Part shown: piece by piece, positions 35,973-47,364 of the stretch
Layout: each line of letters starts with the position of its first letter
How positions within the stretch are numbered: the first letter of the stretch is position 1
Source: Selaginella moellendorffii
Lineage: Eukaryota; Streptophyta; Lycopodiopsida; Selaginellales; Selaginellaceae
Assembly: GCF_000143415.4 (NCBI RefSeq)
Contig: NW_003314263.1
Span: forward strand, 2,183,514-2,238,518
Reading direction: 5' to 3'
DNA: 55,005 nt
Notes under the pieces: model-generated
Databases searched by the model: none
Told to the model about the DNA's origin: nothing
The model's input: the letters and a program-made list of their open reading frames with translations, nothing else
Translations under genes and position numbers: made by a program

Positions 35973-37741
35973 TGTAAGCGACTAATTTTTCCATTCTACT
36001 TTAGTCACTTAACCACACCTCCGACCACTTGGAGGAGTCTCATTCACAACCTCCATAAGTCCAATCCAGGACTTGGGACTTGCTAGCCCCAAGAATGGCA
36101 TCCATGCCACTCAACCCTTGCACCTGGTCCAAGTGCTCCACGTGTCCGATCCCATGACCGACACTCCAAGGTACCACCGATATAGTAGCCTATTACGCTA
36201 AGGCCATGCTCAATCACCTTTGCCACACTGGTAGTCCAATACCACTTGCATCACAATCTTGGCTCTCCAAGACTAGGCAAACCATTCGTGAGTGGTCATT
36301 TCAGATCCACTCCTTAGCATCCTTAGGATGCCCACCGATAAGGGGAACAGCCTTCCCCAATATCCCTTTGTCAGTCCCCACTAAGTCCCTTTTTGCCCCT
36401 AGCCGTGTTTGCCAACACTGCCACTGGATCGAGGCCTACAGGCCTAACCACTAAGTCCCACGGTCCTCTGGGACTTCCTCTCCCCACGACTGTGTCCTTG
36501 GTCACTACTCTAGAGGACTGTTCCTCTTCCTTTCCACAGTCTGGGCCTTTGGGACAACATTTCGGAACACTGTGGCCTTACGCAAGCCACCTGGGTACTC
36601 TCCCTGCCTTCCACCTTTGGGTGCTCTAGCCATGGGCTTAGAGCGAGGTTCCATTGAGCCACGCCTGGTATCCAAGTAGGTAGTGCCACCCACACTTGGA
36701 CTGGGAGCATCGGCCAGTCGATCTCCCGGGGGAACTAGAGCCGGCTCTTGAACACTTCACCAAGCTACCCCGCTTGTCAGTCTGTGTTCACTCTAGTCTT
36801 GGACTTCCCAGTGGTCAGCTCATCACCCAACACTGGGTCTGGCCTTCCTGGGCCAAACGGGCCTTTCCTGGCCAAACTAGCTCCACTGTGCTCCAACCCC
36901 CACACTCTCCCTACTATACTTTTGGAACCCCCTGCAGCCCCCCCCCCCTGGGAGACGCACGCTTTGGGCTTTCACCCCTTGACCCGTATTAGTATTTGGA
37001 CTTAGTCTCTGGCTCGATCTCAGACCCGATTTCGGATCCGACTTCGGATTCGGTCTCGGACTCGATCTCGGACCTAATCTAGGACCCAACCTCGGACTCG
37101 ACCTCGGACCCGATTTCGGATCTCGGACTCCGTCTCGAACTCGGTCTCGAACTCGGACTCGAACTCGGTCCCCGAGTGGGTCTCGGACTCGATTCCAGAC
37201 TCTATCTCGAACTCGGTCCTAGAGTCGGTCTTGGACTCGATCTTCGACTTGGTCCCATCCGATGAACTCTTTGTTATTTTGGTTATGCTTTTGGGGTTCC
37301 TTTAGCCTACGACACCTCTACGAGTTGGTTCCTTACACCATCTCGGACTCCATCTCGGGTCCATCTCGGACTCCATCTCGGACTCCATCTCGGGTCTATC
37401 TCGGACTCCATCTCGGTCCCGTCTCAGATCCATCTCAGACTCCATCTTGGACTCCATCTCGGGTCCATCTCGGACTCCATCTCGGATCCATCTCGGACTT
37501 CATCTCGGACTCTTCCACGTGTCATATGTTGGTCCCTTTGGGTCCCTTTGTAGAGCCTCGCTTATGGCTCGCTTTGTGCTCATTCCTTGAGCACTTTGTT
37601 GGGAGTTCCACTCCCGCTCTCGACCTTTGAAGTCGGAGCTTTTAGTCCAAACGTGTTACGCTCGTTTGGCTTTCGCTTCGGCCACTACCACATGGCACCC
37701 TTCCGGCTCCACTTTGGGGCCTAGGGATTTTGTGTCTCACA
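35973..37741 (-). repeat. 3' LTR of family L copy B
   Basis: Direct repeat partner of 41726-43527. It contains a poly-C run near 36937-36949 and two minisatellite blocks (about 37010-37255 and 37340-37515). Confidence 0.93.
37340..37515. repeat. 11/12-base minisatellite inside the family L LTR
   Basis: Tandem units alternate between ctcggactccat (12) and ctcgggtccat (11) with variants. Counterparts lie at 25100-25450, 32690-32770, 43110-43295 and 51020-51210, so the array belongs to the LTR itself. Its length differs between the two LTRs of copy B. The neighbouring block of tcggactcgatc-like units (for example 42770-43025) is a second related array. Confidence 0.9.
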
Positions 37742-37753
37742 ACTCCACCACCC
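37742..37753 (-). promoter_or_regulatory. Polypurine tract of family L copy B
   Basis: The minus strand reads gggtggtggagt immediately before the 3' LTR. Copy A has the same position occupied by gatgatggagt before 50794. Confidence 0.65.
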
Positions 37754-39138
37754 ATAGACGAAGTTCGATGTCTTCATCGAACGGTAAACCATTTTATAAA
37801 GTAACACCCGCATGTGCCACATGTGTTACCATTTCCATCCTTGGCCCCTAGCCAATATTTGTCAATGGTTTGACATTGAAGGCTCACCATGCCTTCTCCA
37901 TATTCGTCAATGGTTCGACACCAAAGGCTCACCATGCCTTGCCCATCCTCTAAGGAGGATAGTCTCTCCAACTTAGAGACTCACTTGACCACCTGGGGTG
38001 GTTTGTTCCCTTTTTATTGATTCAGTTCTCACTAAACCCGTTAGAGACACCCTCTCTAACTCAATTCCACTACTCATTCTTGAGTAGTCACAGATTCCAT
38101 TGATCTACCTTTGCACTTTGGAACGTTTACTCTTGACTTTTTTGGAGTCAATTTCCTAGGTGTCTCCGACACCTTGCCTTGCACATTTTGTGCAACTCCA
38201 CTTCCCCTCCTAGGAAGTTCTCTACTCGAAGGCACCTTCATCCTCTTTTCTATTTTTGTGCCACCATTGGCATTACGTTCCATTTATCATTATTTGTGCT
38301 AGGGCTGTCCACGGCCCTATCTTTTGGCTCCTTAGTTGCTCCCTCACTTGGAGCCTTTCCTTTGCCAAATTGGAGCACTTGGGAATCCGTCCTTGGAAGT
38401 CCACTTTTTTTTCCGCAATCCATTAGCATCGAACACATTAATGTTCCTTGGCTAACTTTGCCACTTGGATTCTTTCCAATGGATCCCACGGCCCTATCTT
38501 GGCCACTCATCTTTTGCTCCTATCCATTGATTGTTGCACCAAGCAACACCGAATCTCTACGTCCCTCCTTGAGGTATTCTTTTGACACTACTTTCCTTGG
38601 ACACACTATGCCATCGCAATGACATAGCTCATTTCCCTAAGGTGCTTTTCCCACTTGGTCACCTTGACCAAGCCACACCATCATCAATAGTTCAAATCAA
38701 CACTTTGAACTAAGAATCCTATTCCTTAACCCAAACAAGGACTTTGTCCTTATTTAGCCACAAGATCACCTAGTGATCTCACCTCGGCACCTTAACAGGT
38801 TTGCCAATAGGTACTAGTCTTCCAAACCTTTAACTTGTTAACTACGACCCCGGGGCATCCCCCACACTTGGCGGTGCACCCAAGCCAGCCCTTCCGGCCA
38901 AGGGTCCATAGCAACTGAGACTGGGTGTCCCCATCTCATTCACCATGTCTTTGGTGTCACTTGCACTAAGGTGGTCAAGTTAGATATGCTGAGCCACACT
39001 AAGCAATCTAACCGTGCATCACGACTCTGAGGCATCCCTCGCTTGGCGGTGTGCCCAAGCCAGTCTCCACACTGAGAGTCCATGACCACCGAAAAATGAG
39101 TGTCCTCATATTCCAAACCATCACCACGCCTTAGTGAG

Positions 39139-39243
39139 TTGGGACTCGAACCCAAGCACTAGAGGGTCGGGACTCGAACCCAACCTCCGTATATGCATCT
39201 ACGGACGGCATCACCCAGGATGCCTGGCGTGACTCATCACGCC
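39139..39243 (-). other. Chain of five short hairpins, two shaped like tRNA T-arms
   Basis: In order on the plus strand: 39139-39155 (5-base stem, 7-base loop), 39165-39185 (7-base stem with one wobble pair on the minus strand, 7-base loop), 39186-39205 (6-base stem), 39207-39224 (6-base stem) and 39226-39243 (7-base stem, 4-base loop). On the minus strand, which is the sense strand of the element, the first two read gggttcgagtccc, the form of a tRNA T-arm and of a Pol III B box. The corresponding place in copy A (about 49230) lacks this segment. Confidence 0.65.
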
Positions 39244-41710
39244 GGTGCACCAACTTATGCTTAAAGCGCGCTACAGATTACAGCTTAGGAACCTAGTTCC
39301 TCCACACTGCCAAGTCCTCTCACTTGACAAGTCTGTGATCATGCATGGACTCCTCCATGCTTGGCCCCATGGCCCACCCGTTTTGAAGTTATCACCTTCA
39401 ACTAGGGTATTTGTTCCCCTGACTTGCCAATCTCACTTTGGCAAGTCATCCGACCACTGTAACATGATTCCTGCACAAGCGTGAAAGTCTTTGACCATCG
39501 ACTTTCGTTCAAAGCCCTCTCTTTGAACACTCGGGAACTACTTCCCTAACCTTGATAGCCTTGCCTCATGGCAAGCTTCAATACCACGCTTCTGCTGCGC
39601 CACTCCGATTTCGCGCGTTCCATGAACCATTTACACTTGGCCTTTCTAGGTACTAAGCTACTTAAAATCGTCTTTGGGAACCTTGAAGGAACTCTGTCCC
39701 TTAGCTTGCTAAGGCTTCCCTTTTTGCAAGCTTTCCAATTGCCACATGGTCTAACATGGAGAATTCCATATTTTAGACTCTCCATGGCATCACGGTTGCT
39801 AGCGGCAACACCTTCGAGCCCCCACTTGATTCTCCACTCCCAGCTAGCATAACCAACCTTAGTTATGCCCTTCGATTCCTATGGTTCGGTTTTATCCCCT
39901 TACTTCTTGCTTTTGGCTTCACACCTTTCCTTCGGTCATTCTCCTCCAGACGAGGAGGATAGCTTTGCACTTTCTATCATGCTTTAGCAAGTATTCTTAG
40001 GGATGAACCTACCCAATAGCCTATAGAGTGGTTCTTCAATCCGGGTATGCTCACCCTATAATCCCACACACTAGGATTACATTGTTGCTTATGGGCCTTT
40101 ACATGCCTATCACTAGCCTTGCCAACATTCCATTTTTGGCTTTGTCCAATTCGGGTAGACAGTCTTCTCCTGTCTCCGCAACCTTGGACATTTGGATAGC
40201 ACCTTCTATCCATCATTCGCTAGGGACTTAGTAACTTGGGCCTTATCTATTGCCCTCGCGACATCAAACACCACCTCCTAGTGTTCTAGAGTGTTTGGGT
40301 GTCCCAATGACGGCTTCCTTGACAATGAGTATTTCCTTTCATGACATTGACTTACTATATCGCAACATAAGCAACTTATCCTCCGTAAGGGTATATCCAA
40401 CTTCCTTATGCCATTAAGAAGGCTTGGGTAACTACCTTCTACCTGTTTAACCAATTATTTTGCACCTCTTACTTAGTTGCCTCATAGTTATCAAGTCCTA
40501 CAACTCATTACTGGTGCTTCCACACCTCCATCATTATCTGGGTCACCACACTCCAACTACATGCTTTGCAACTTAGGCTATGCCATTCCCATTTCCATTG
40601 GGATTCCTTTGGCAAGGGGTTTTCATGAACCCACCAACATAGCCTCAAGGTATCACACTTTGGCACATTTGGTGTCTCCACACGATCGGCTCTACGAGCC
40701 TACCTCTATGACACTTCTTCTTTGTGTCTAAGTCTTTGCCAAGACTAATACCACTCTTTCTCATGCCAACCATCCGTTAGCACTGCACCATAGAGGTCAC
40801 ACACAACTTTGTTTCAAAGTTGTTTTCTTTTAGGAACACCCTTCCCACGACTTTAGCATAGCACATTTTGCCATCGATGAGATACCCTCTGTTCTCATCC
40901 TTGGATCCTATGATCCCCCCCTATCCTTCGTGGGGTACCACACACCTCAGTCCAAATGCTTCCATCAATCCCTTAGGATTATTCCTTGGCTCTATTGGAG
41001 TCATTCAGCTTTTTGGACTTTGTCATCCGACGACCCATGAGGTCCTACCTTTGAGGTGCCAGCTCACTGGAATACGACTTCTTGTATTTAGGTCCTACTC
41101 ACAAGGACCATCTTTGCAAGTGTTACTCCGACACTTGATTTGTTCTCTTGGGGCAACCTTTTGCCTCTTAGGACCACTTGTCCATGTGATGAGAATACCA
41201 ACTCATCCTCTAAGTACATCCCCAACTCCTTGGGTTGTTCCAGCATTTATTAAAGGCAGCCCTAGCTACCATTTTAAGGACTAAAGTCCTCTTCCGTATT
41301 TGACCTCCCACAGTCATTACTTCTGATCTCACATTCATTAGCACCAATCTCAACTATATGAAGATAATCTTATGACTCCTTTATTGCTTTGGAGTCTTTA
41401 TCTTTCCCGTGATCCCAACTATAGTTGTTTACTACAACTACATTAGCCAGTTTGCTAAGTCAAACGCTCATCTGGATCACATCCTCAGCTCTTTGAGGAA
41501 ACCTTATATTGTTCCCAAGATCCCAAAGTTATTCTATTATTGGCCCTTTTCTATCCACCACATCATGCCCAAGTTCACGCATGAACTTGAGTGGTGAGCC
41601 ATGTCCTCTTGACATGCTACTCCTCAAGGATAGGCCCACTCCTAGGACCTTCCAATGCCAACATCAATGGTGATATACTTGAGCACCAATAAAAGTCGGA
41701 CTAAGGAACA

Positions 41711-41722
41711 GCTCCGATACCA
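41711..41722 (-). promoter_or_regulatory. tRNA primer-binding site of family L copy B
   Basis: Minus strand tggtatcggagc, three bases from the LTR end, one mismatch from tggtatcagagc, which pairs with initiator-Met tRNA. Confidence 0.75.
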
Positions 41723-41725
41723 GGT

Positions 41726-43527
41726 TGTAAGCGACTAATTTTTCCATTCTACTTTAGTCACTTAACCACACCTCCGACCACTTGGAGGAGTCTCATTCAC
41801 AACCTCCATAAGTCCAATCCAGGACTTGGGACTTGCTAGCCCCAAGAATGGCATCCATGCCACTCAACCCTTGCACCTGGTCCAAGTGCTCCACGTGTCC
41901 GATCCCATGACCGACACTCCAAGGTACCATCGATATAGTAGCCTGTTACGCTAAGGCCATGCTCAATCACCTTTGCCACACTGGTAGTCCAATACCACTT
42001 GCATCACAATCTTGGCTCTCCAAAACTAGGCAAACCATTCGTGAGTGGTCATCTCAGATCCACTCCTTAGCATCCTTAGGATGCCCACCGATAAGGGGAA
42101 CAGCCTTCCCCAATATCCCTCTGTCAGTCCCCACTAAGTCCCTTTCTACCCTGGCCGTGTTTGCCAACACTGCCACTGGATCGAGGCCCACAGGCCCGAC
42201 CACTAAGTCCCACAGTCCTCTGGGACTTCCTCTCCCCACGACTGTGTTCTTGGTCACTACCCCAGAGGACTGTTCCTCTTCCTTTCCACAGTCTGGGCCT
42301 TTGGGACAACATTTCGGAACACCATGGCCTTACGCAAGCCACCTGGGTACTCTCCCCGCCTTCCACCTTTGGGTGCTCTAGCCATAGGCTTAGAGCGAGG
42401 TTCCGTTGAGCCACGCCTGGTATCCAAGTAGGTAGTGCCACCCACACTTGGACTGGGAGCATTGGCCAGTCGATCTCCCGGGGGAACTAGAGCCGGCTCT
42501 TGAACACTTCACCAAGCTACCCCGCTTGTCAGTCTGTGTTCACTCTAGTCTTGGACTTCCCAGTGGTCAGCTCATCACCCAACACTGGGTCTGGCCTTCC
42601 TGGGCCAAACGGGCCTTTCTTGGCCAAACTGGCTCCACTGGGCTCCAACCCCCACACTCTCCCTACTATACTTTTGGAACCCCTTGCAGCCCCCCGCCCC
42701 CCCCCCCCCCCTGGGAGACGCATGCTTTGGGCTTTCACCCCTTGACCCGTATTAGTATTTGGACTTAGTCTCTGGCTCGATCTCGGACCCCATTTCGGAT
42801 TCGGTCTCGGACTCGATCTTGGACTCGATCTCGGACCCGATCTCGGACCCGACCTCGGACTCGACCTCGGACTCGGTCTCGGACCCGATTTCGGATCTCA
42901 GACTCCGTCTCGAACTCGGTCTCGAACTCGGACTCAAACTCGGTCCCCGAGTCGGTCTCGGACTCGATTCCGGACTCTATCTCGAACTCGGTCCTAGAGT
43001 CGGTCTTGGACTCGATCTTCGACTTGGTCCCATCCGATGAACTCTTTGTCATTTTGGTCATGCTTTTGGGGTTCCTTTAGCCTACGACACCTCGGCGAGT
43101 TGGTTCCTTACACCATCTCGGACTCCATCTCGGGTCCATCTCAGACTCCATCTCGGACTCCATCTTGGGTCCATCTCGGACTCCATCTTGGGTCCATCTC
43201 GGACTCCATCTCGGTCCCGTCTCGGATCCATCTCGGACTCCATCTCGGGTCCATCTCGGACTCCATCTCGGATCCATCTCGGACTTCATCTCGGACTCTT
43301 CCACGTGTCATATGTTGGTCCCTTTGGGTCTCTTTGTAGAGCCTCGCTTATGGCTCGCTTCGTGCTCATTCCTTGAGCACTTTGTTGGGAGTTCTACTCC
43401 CGCTCTCGACCTTTGAAGTCGGAGCTTTTAGTCCAAACGTGTTACGCTTGTTTGGCTTTCGCTTCGGCCACTACCACATGGCACCCTTCCGGCTCCACTT
43501 TGGGGCCTAGGGATTTTGTGTCTCACA
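41726..43527 (-). repeat. 5' LTR of family L copy B
   Basis: Direct repeat partner of 35973-37741. On the sense strand it runs from tgtgagacacaaaatccc to tagtcgcttaca and is followed by the primer site. The poly-C run here (42694-42710) is longer than in the other LTR. Confidence 0.93.
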
Positions 43528-43532
43528 CAGAA

Positions 43533-44119
43533 CTCGGAAGATCACTCAAGAAATCTATGGAGATGGATTCCCAAGGACCTGAAGGGATTGGGAAGGAATG
43601 AAGCAAATCTAAAGGAAGGTGGCAAGGTACCTTATTCTAGGCATAAGTGTCACGGGAGGTAACAAAAGCTTTGATGTAGTCGTCCATATGAGGCCACCAA
43701 AAGCCCCATGCAACCAGCTTATAGGTTTTCACAATGCCGAAGTGACTACCAGTTGGGCTATCCTGGCACGCCATCAGGACCAACCTTCGAGCATCACCTT
43801 CAAGAACGTAAAGCTGCTCCCCATAGTACAACAAGCCATTTAAGAACTCGAACTCGTAAAATCATCGGTAGTCGGGAGTCACTGGGTGTCTAGCCTGAAG
43901 ATGGGGGAAAATATTGCTGGCGAGGTCGTCAGATTGAAGATCGTTTCTGATTGCATCCATCAAGGAAGAGTCCTGAGGGGCCAGGGAAATTGCCATAACT
44001 TGAAGCCGATCAGGACCAAGGATAACCTGATCCTATTGATCGAAAGTAGGATTACCAGGCCTGAGACTGAGATAGGAGCGCCTTGAAAGAGCATCAGGAA
44101 GGCCCTGAAGCTTGCTAGG
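43533..44119 (-). pseudogene. RNase H/integrase junction and zinc-binding domain of the chromovirus
   Basis: On the minus strand the frame reads KLQGLPDALSRRSYLS, then after a stop the spacer, then LLYYGEQLYV and the HHCC-type segment SPTGSHFGIVKTYKLVAWGF. The usual pair of final Cys residues is partly changed (SRDTYA). In-frame stops occur at several former CGA or CAA codons. The region continues into the integrase core at 35972 across the copy B insertion. Confidence 0.85.
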
Positions 44120-45249
44120 TATAGCACACGTGGTTTTGACCTTTTATCCTATGGTGATTTACCATAGGATAACACCACAAAACGGAACCTAAACCCTTCA
44201 TGTGCCACGTGTCATATGCCACGTGTCCATAGGACAGTGGTGTGGAACCCAAGGTTCAGGGCCTTGGGCCACTGAACAAAGGAACGGTGCCAAACCCCCA
44301 AGCTTGGAGCCAAGGAGTGATGGAACTGGACCACAGAGTAACTCCCGAGCATACAGCCCAAGGAGCAAAGGGACAAGAGCCCGGAGTGACTTGGAACAAT
44401 CCTAGAGCAACTAGCATCCCAATGCCAGGATTAGCACGCAAAACGGAGCCAAACAGAGTCTGGCGCTATTTCGGCATACTGGTGGCCTAACGCAAGGATA
44501 TGGGTACTCCACCAACTAGCATGGTCTGGAGCTTGGGCTTAGACCCAAGCCGGACGCAGAACAAGGACAAGCACGCAAGCGAGAGCTAGACTATGCCTCA
44601 AGTTGGTCGACCATGCCCAACCTACCCACTATCCCTATTATACATTTGGAACCCCCTATAGCCCCCCTTGAGGAACACATGCTTTGGGCTTTCACCCCAA
44701 GCCTCCCTTAGTATCAGGAGTTAGTCTCTGGGACAAGCTTGAAACTTACTAAATATGGAATGGCGCTAGAATGTGAATTTGGACAGGGGACGAACACCAT
44801 TGCGTTCAGGCCAATCTCTACATTCCGTAGATATGCCAAATGAGCAAATCTAAACATTTTCTATAAATAGCATTTGGGACCGAAATGAGACTAACACAAA
44901 GGGTATGATAGCAAGGGTGTTTGGCAGACACGGTAAGCTATCATCTAGCGATATTGAAGAACCAAGCTCAATATCGCGGGGGTTCCCAACACTAGCAAGT
45001 GCAAGTCAACATCATGAGTTTCTCGTCACCGTGCCAAGTATGCTTGACTAAATGACAACGTAGGATTTCCTTCCTTAGTGCCCTTCCGGTCTAAGTGCAC
45101 ATGTGATGACTAGTTTCTCAACTAGCTCAGGCGGAAACTGATAACGGGTCCAGCAATACCGACCTCCTGCTGTCGTGGCAGTAAGGAAAGAATATCCGAA
45201 AGGACTAGCCAACATGTAACTTTCGATACCCGAAGTCACATTCGCGACA
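44120..45249 (-). mobile_element. Solo LTR of a third LTR family, with TG...TA ends
   Basis: The insertion is 1130 bases and starts tgtcgcgaatgtgac and ends gtgtgctata on the minus strand. It is flanked by ctagg at 44115-44119 and 45250-45254. Removing it with one target copy joins the chromovirus frame from VIKYRP to KLQGLPDALSRR. It shares short blocks with family L LTRs (a tatacatttggaacccc-type block and gctttgggctttcacccc), so it is a related LTR. No coding sequence is present. Confidence 0.88.
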
Positions 45250-46660
45250 CTAGGTCTGTACTTGATAACAAAGTCAAACCGACTCAGGAATTGTGCCCAC
45301 CTTGCTTGACAACGGCTCAAAACTCGAAAAGTGGCAAAGTACTCAAGATTTTTGTGATCAGTTCAGACCGTTGTTTGATGGCTCGCCCCCTCCAAGAAAC
45401 GATGCCACTCTCCAAAGGAATCCATGATGGCAAGGAGCTCTTTGTCATGGATTTCGTAATTGATCTCTACAGGCTGGAATTTTCGAGAATGAAAAGCAAC
45501 CGGATGAAATTCTTGATCCGCTCCGAGTTGAGACAACACAGCACCGATGGCAAAGTCAGAGGAGTCTGCCTCGATGAAGAAAGGTTGTGAGGGATCAGTG
45601 TGGATCAAGACGGGAGCATAACTGAAGGCCGCCTTGAGTGTGTCAAAGGCCTGTTGGGTAGCAGCAAATCAAGAGAAGGGAGAAGGGAACATCCTTGCGA
45701 GTGAGATGCGTGAGAGGAAGGACAATGTTGGAGTAGTGATCAATGAATTTGCGGTAGAAGTTGGTGAAGCCAAGGAAAACCTAAATGTCCGACATTGATT
45801 GTAGAGGCTCCCATTTGAGAATAGTCTTGACTTTGGCAGGATCCATCGTGATACCCTCAGGAGTGACAATGTACCCAAGGAACTCCATAGACTCCTGATC
45901 GAAGGAACATTTCTCAAGCTTCACGTATAGGCCGTGTTCGCGCAGCTTCACTAGCACCTTGCACACATGCTCATCGTGCTCCTCTTGAGTTTTTGTGTAG
46001 ATGAGGATGTCGTTGAGGTAGACGATCACCATCTAATCAAGAATTCGCCATGTGTTGGAAAACTACTGGAGCATTTGTCAAGCCAAACAGCATGACAGTG
46101 TACTCGAAGTGGCCATAGCGGGTTCGGAATGCAGTCTTCCATTCATCGCCAAGCCGGATCTAGATCAGGTTGTATATTCTATGGAGGTCAATCTTGGTGA
46201 AGAAGCGGGCGCTGCCGAGGCATTCCAACAGGTCCGAGATCAGGGGCAGAGGATAACAGTTCTGAACAGTCACCTTATTCAAACCTCAGTAGTTGATGAC
46301 TAGCCGCAAACTCCCATCTTGACAAAGAAGACAGGCGCTCCAGCTAGGGACTGCAAATGCTAAATCTAACTCGATGCAAGGAACTCATCCACATACTCTC
46401 TGAGGGCCTTAAGCTCGGACAGGGATAACCTGTAGATATGCCCCCACGGAGGTGATGCTCCTTCCTGTAAATCAATAGGACAGTCATAAGGCCGATGAAC
46501 AGGCAGTACACTAGCTTTTTTCTTGTCAAACACATCCCCAAAATCATGATACTTCTCAGGAATACTAACAGGAGAAACATGCAAAGCAAAAAAGAAAATA
46601 GATTTTTCGTGAATGAGTTCTTTCATAGTGATTGTGGAGATAGGAGGAGGCATATGACTG
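45235..46660 (-). pseudogene. Reverse transcriptase and RNase H of the chromovirus
   Basis: From high to low coordinate: DVFDKKKASVLPVHRPYDCP and LSLSELKALREYVDEFLASS (RT start, 46653-46366), a middle part with several stops, VIVYLNDILIY (46032-46000), EKCSFDQESMEFLGYIVTPE, then EADSSDFAIGAVLSQ (RNase H, about 45600) and [18 protein letters not shown] (about 45290). The active-site motif is YLND in place of YLDD, so the first catalytic Asp is lost. Stops and frame changes interrupt the rest. Confidence 0.9.
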
Positions 46661-46699
46661 AATGGAATGATGGGACGAGGATACTATTCAATGTAAGAT

Positions 46700-47145
46700 G
46701 GAAGAAAGGGAAAAGAAGATTAAGGGATAGGGAGCAAAGAGGGTGAAAACTTTGTAAAGTCAGGAACAAAACCTTGATTTGAGTTTAGAGAACTTTTTCT
46801 GATTCGGACTCGATGAACAGCAAGGGAAGACATGGGAGATGGTGACGTAGGAGAGACAAGCTGTAATTCCTTCCAATAGATATGAGGCTGGTGCAATTGG
46901 AACCAAGGAAGGCCGAACACCACAGAGGAGGACTTGCTGTTGATGATGTTGAAGGCAATATCAATGACGATGGACCCAATGTGTACTCGAACGGGCAACG
47001 TTTCCCTAGGTCCAGAAGATGGAGACACAAAATGCCCACCGATGTCTTTAACCCTTAGATCCCGTATGGTAGGAGAAAGAGGAATGTGATGTCGGGCAGC
47101 AAAGTCCGTATTTATGAAGCAGGAAGTTGTGCCTGAGTCCAATAG
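46700..47145 (-). pseudogene. Retroviral-type aspartic protease of the chromovirus
   Basis: The minus-strand frame from 47142 reads LDSGTTSCFINTDFAARH, with the active-site triad DSGT, followed by VFGLPWFQLHQPHIYWK as in plant Ty3/gypsy proteases. The frame stays open for about 140 codons, so this is the best preserved domain. It lies between the gag zinc knuckle and RT. Confidence 0.85.
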
Positions 47146-47364
47146 CGCCAGAGCCTTGAGTCCTGATTATCCGGTGAAAGAAAGGAAAGTTGTGGGAATT
47201 GGTGGTGGCTTTGATGAAAGGTGGTGAGGAGCTTGATAAAGAAGAAAAGTGATTTTTATTTAGGGAGTCCAAATAGACAGCTCCTACTCTATTTGGACAG
47301 GGTCGTTTCCTGACTACAACAGAGGTGGACCTTGAGGCAGAGTGAACTCGAGCAATCGGGGAGG

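Larger units (their letters stand above)
37742..41725 (-). other. Non-coding internal region of family L copy B
   Basis: It starts (sense strand) with a primer-binding site and ends with a purine tract. It contains an imperfect duplication of about 178 bases (38839-38945 and 39015-39125, sharing cttggcggtg and cccaagcca), a two-copy 57-base repeat at about 37850-37955 (aaggctcaccatgcctt), and a chain of hairpins at 39139-39243. No conserved protein is visible on either strand. Confidence 0.8.
35973..43527 (-). mobile_element. Family L copy B, nearly intact LARD-like element
   Basis: LTRs at 35973-37741 (1769 bases) and 41726-43527 (1802 bases) begin tgtaagcgactaa and end gtgtctcaca on the plus strand. 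They differ by a few percent by eye plus length changes in the minisatellite. Flanks are tagaa (35968-35972) and cagaa (43528-43532), a 5-base duplication with one transition. A primer site (minus strand, 41722-41711) and a polypurine tract (37753-37742) place the sense strand on minus. The 3984-base internal region has no frame longer than about 147 codons and none resembles gag or pol. Structure and size fit large retrotransposon derivatives that are moved by a partner element. Confidence 0.92.

Noticed and set aside
37340-37515. CRISPR-like regular repeats
   Set aside because: Units are 11-12 bases and contiguous without spacers, and lie inside an LTR of a plant retroelement; this is a minisatellite.
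38179-38622. 147-codon plus-strand frame in family L internal region (and 86-codon minus frame opposite)
   Set aside because: On the antisense strand of the element, without motif, and not preserved in copy A.
44120-45249. Plus-strand frames of 82 codons as a host gene
   Set aside because: The whole segment is a single insertion with target duplications inside a dead chromovirus, and no motif is present.
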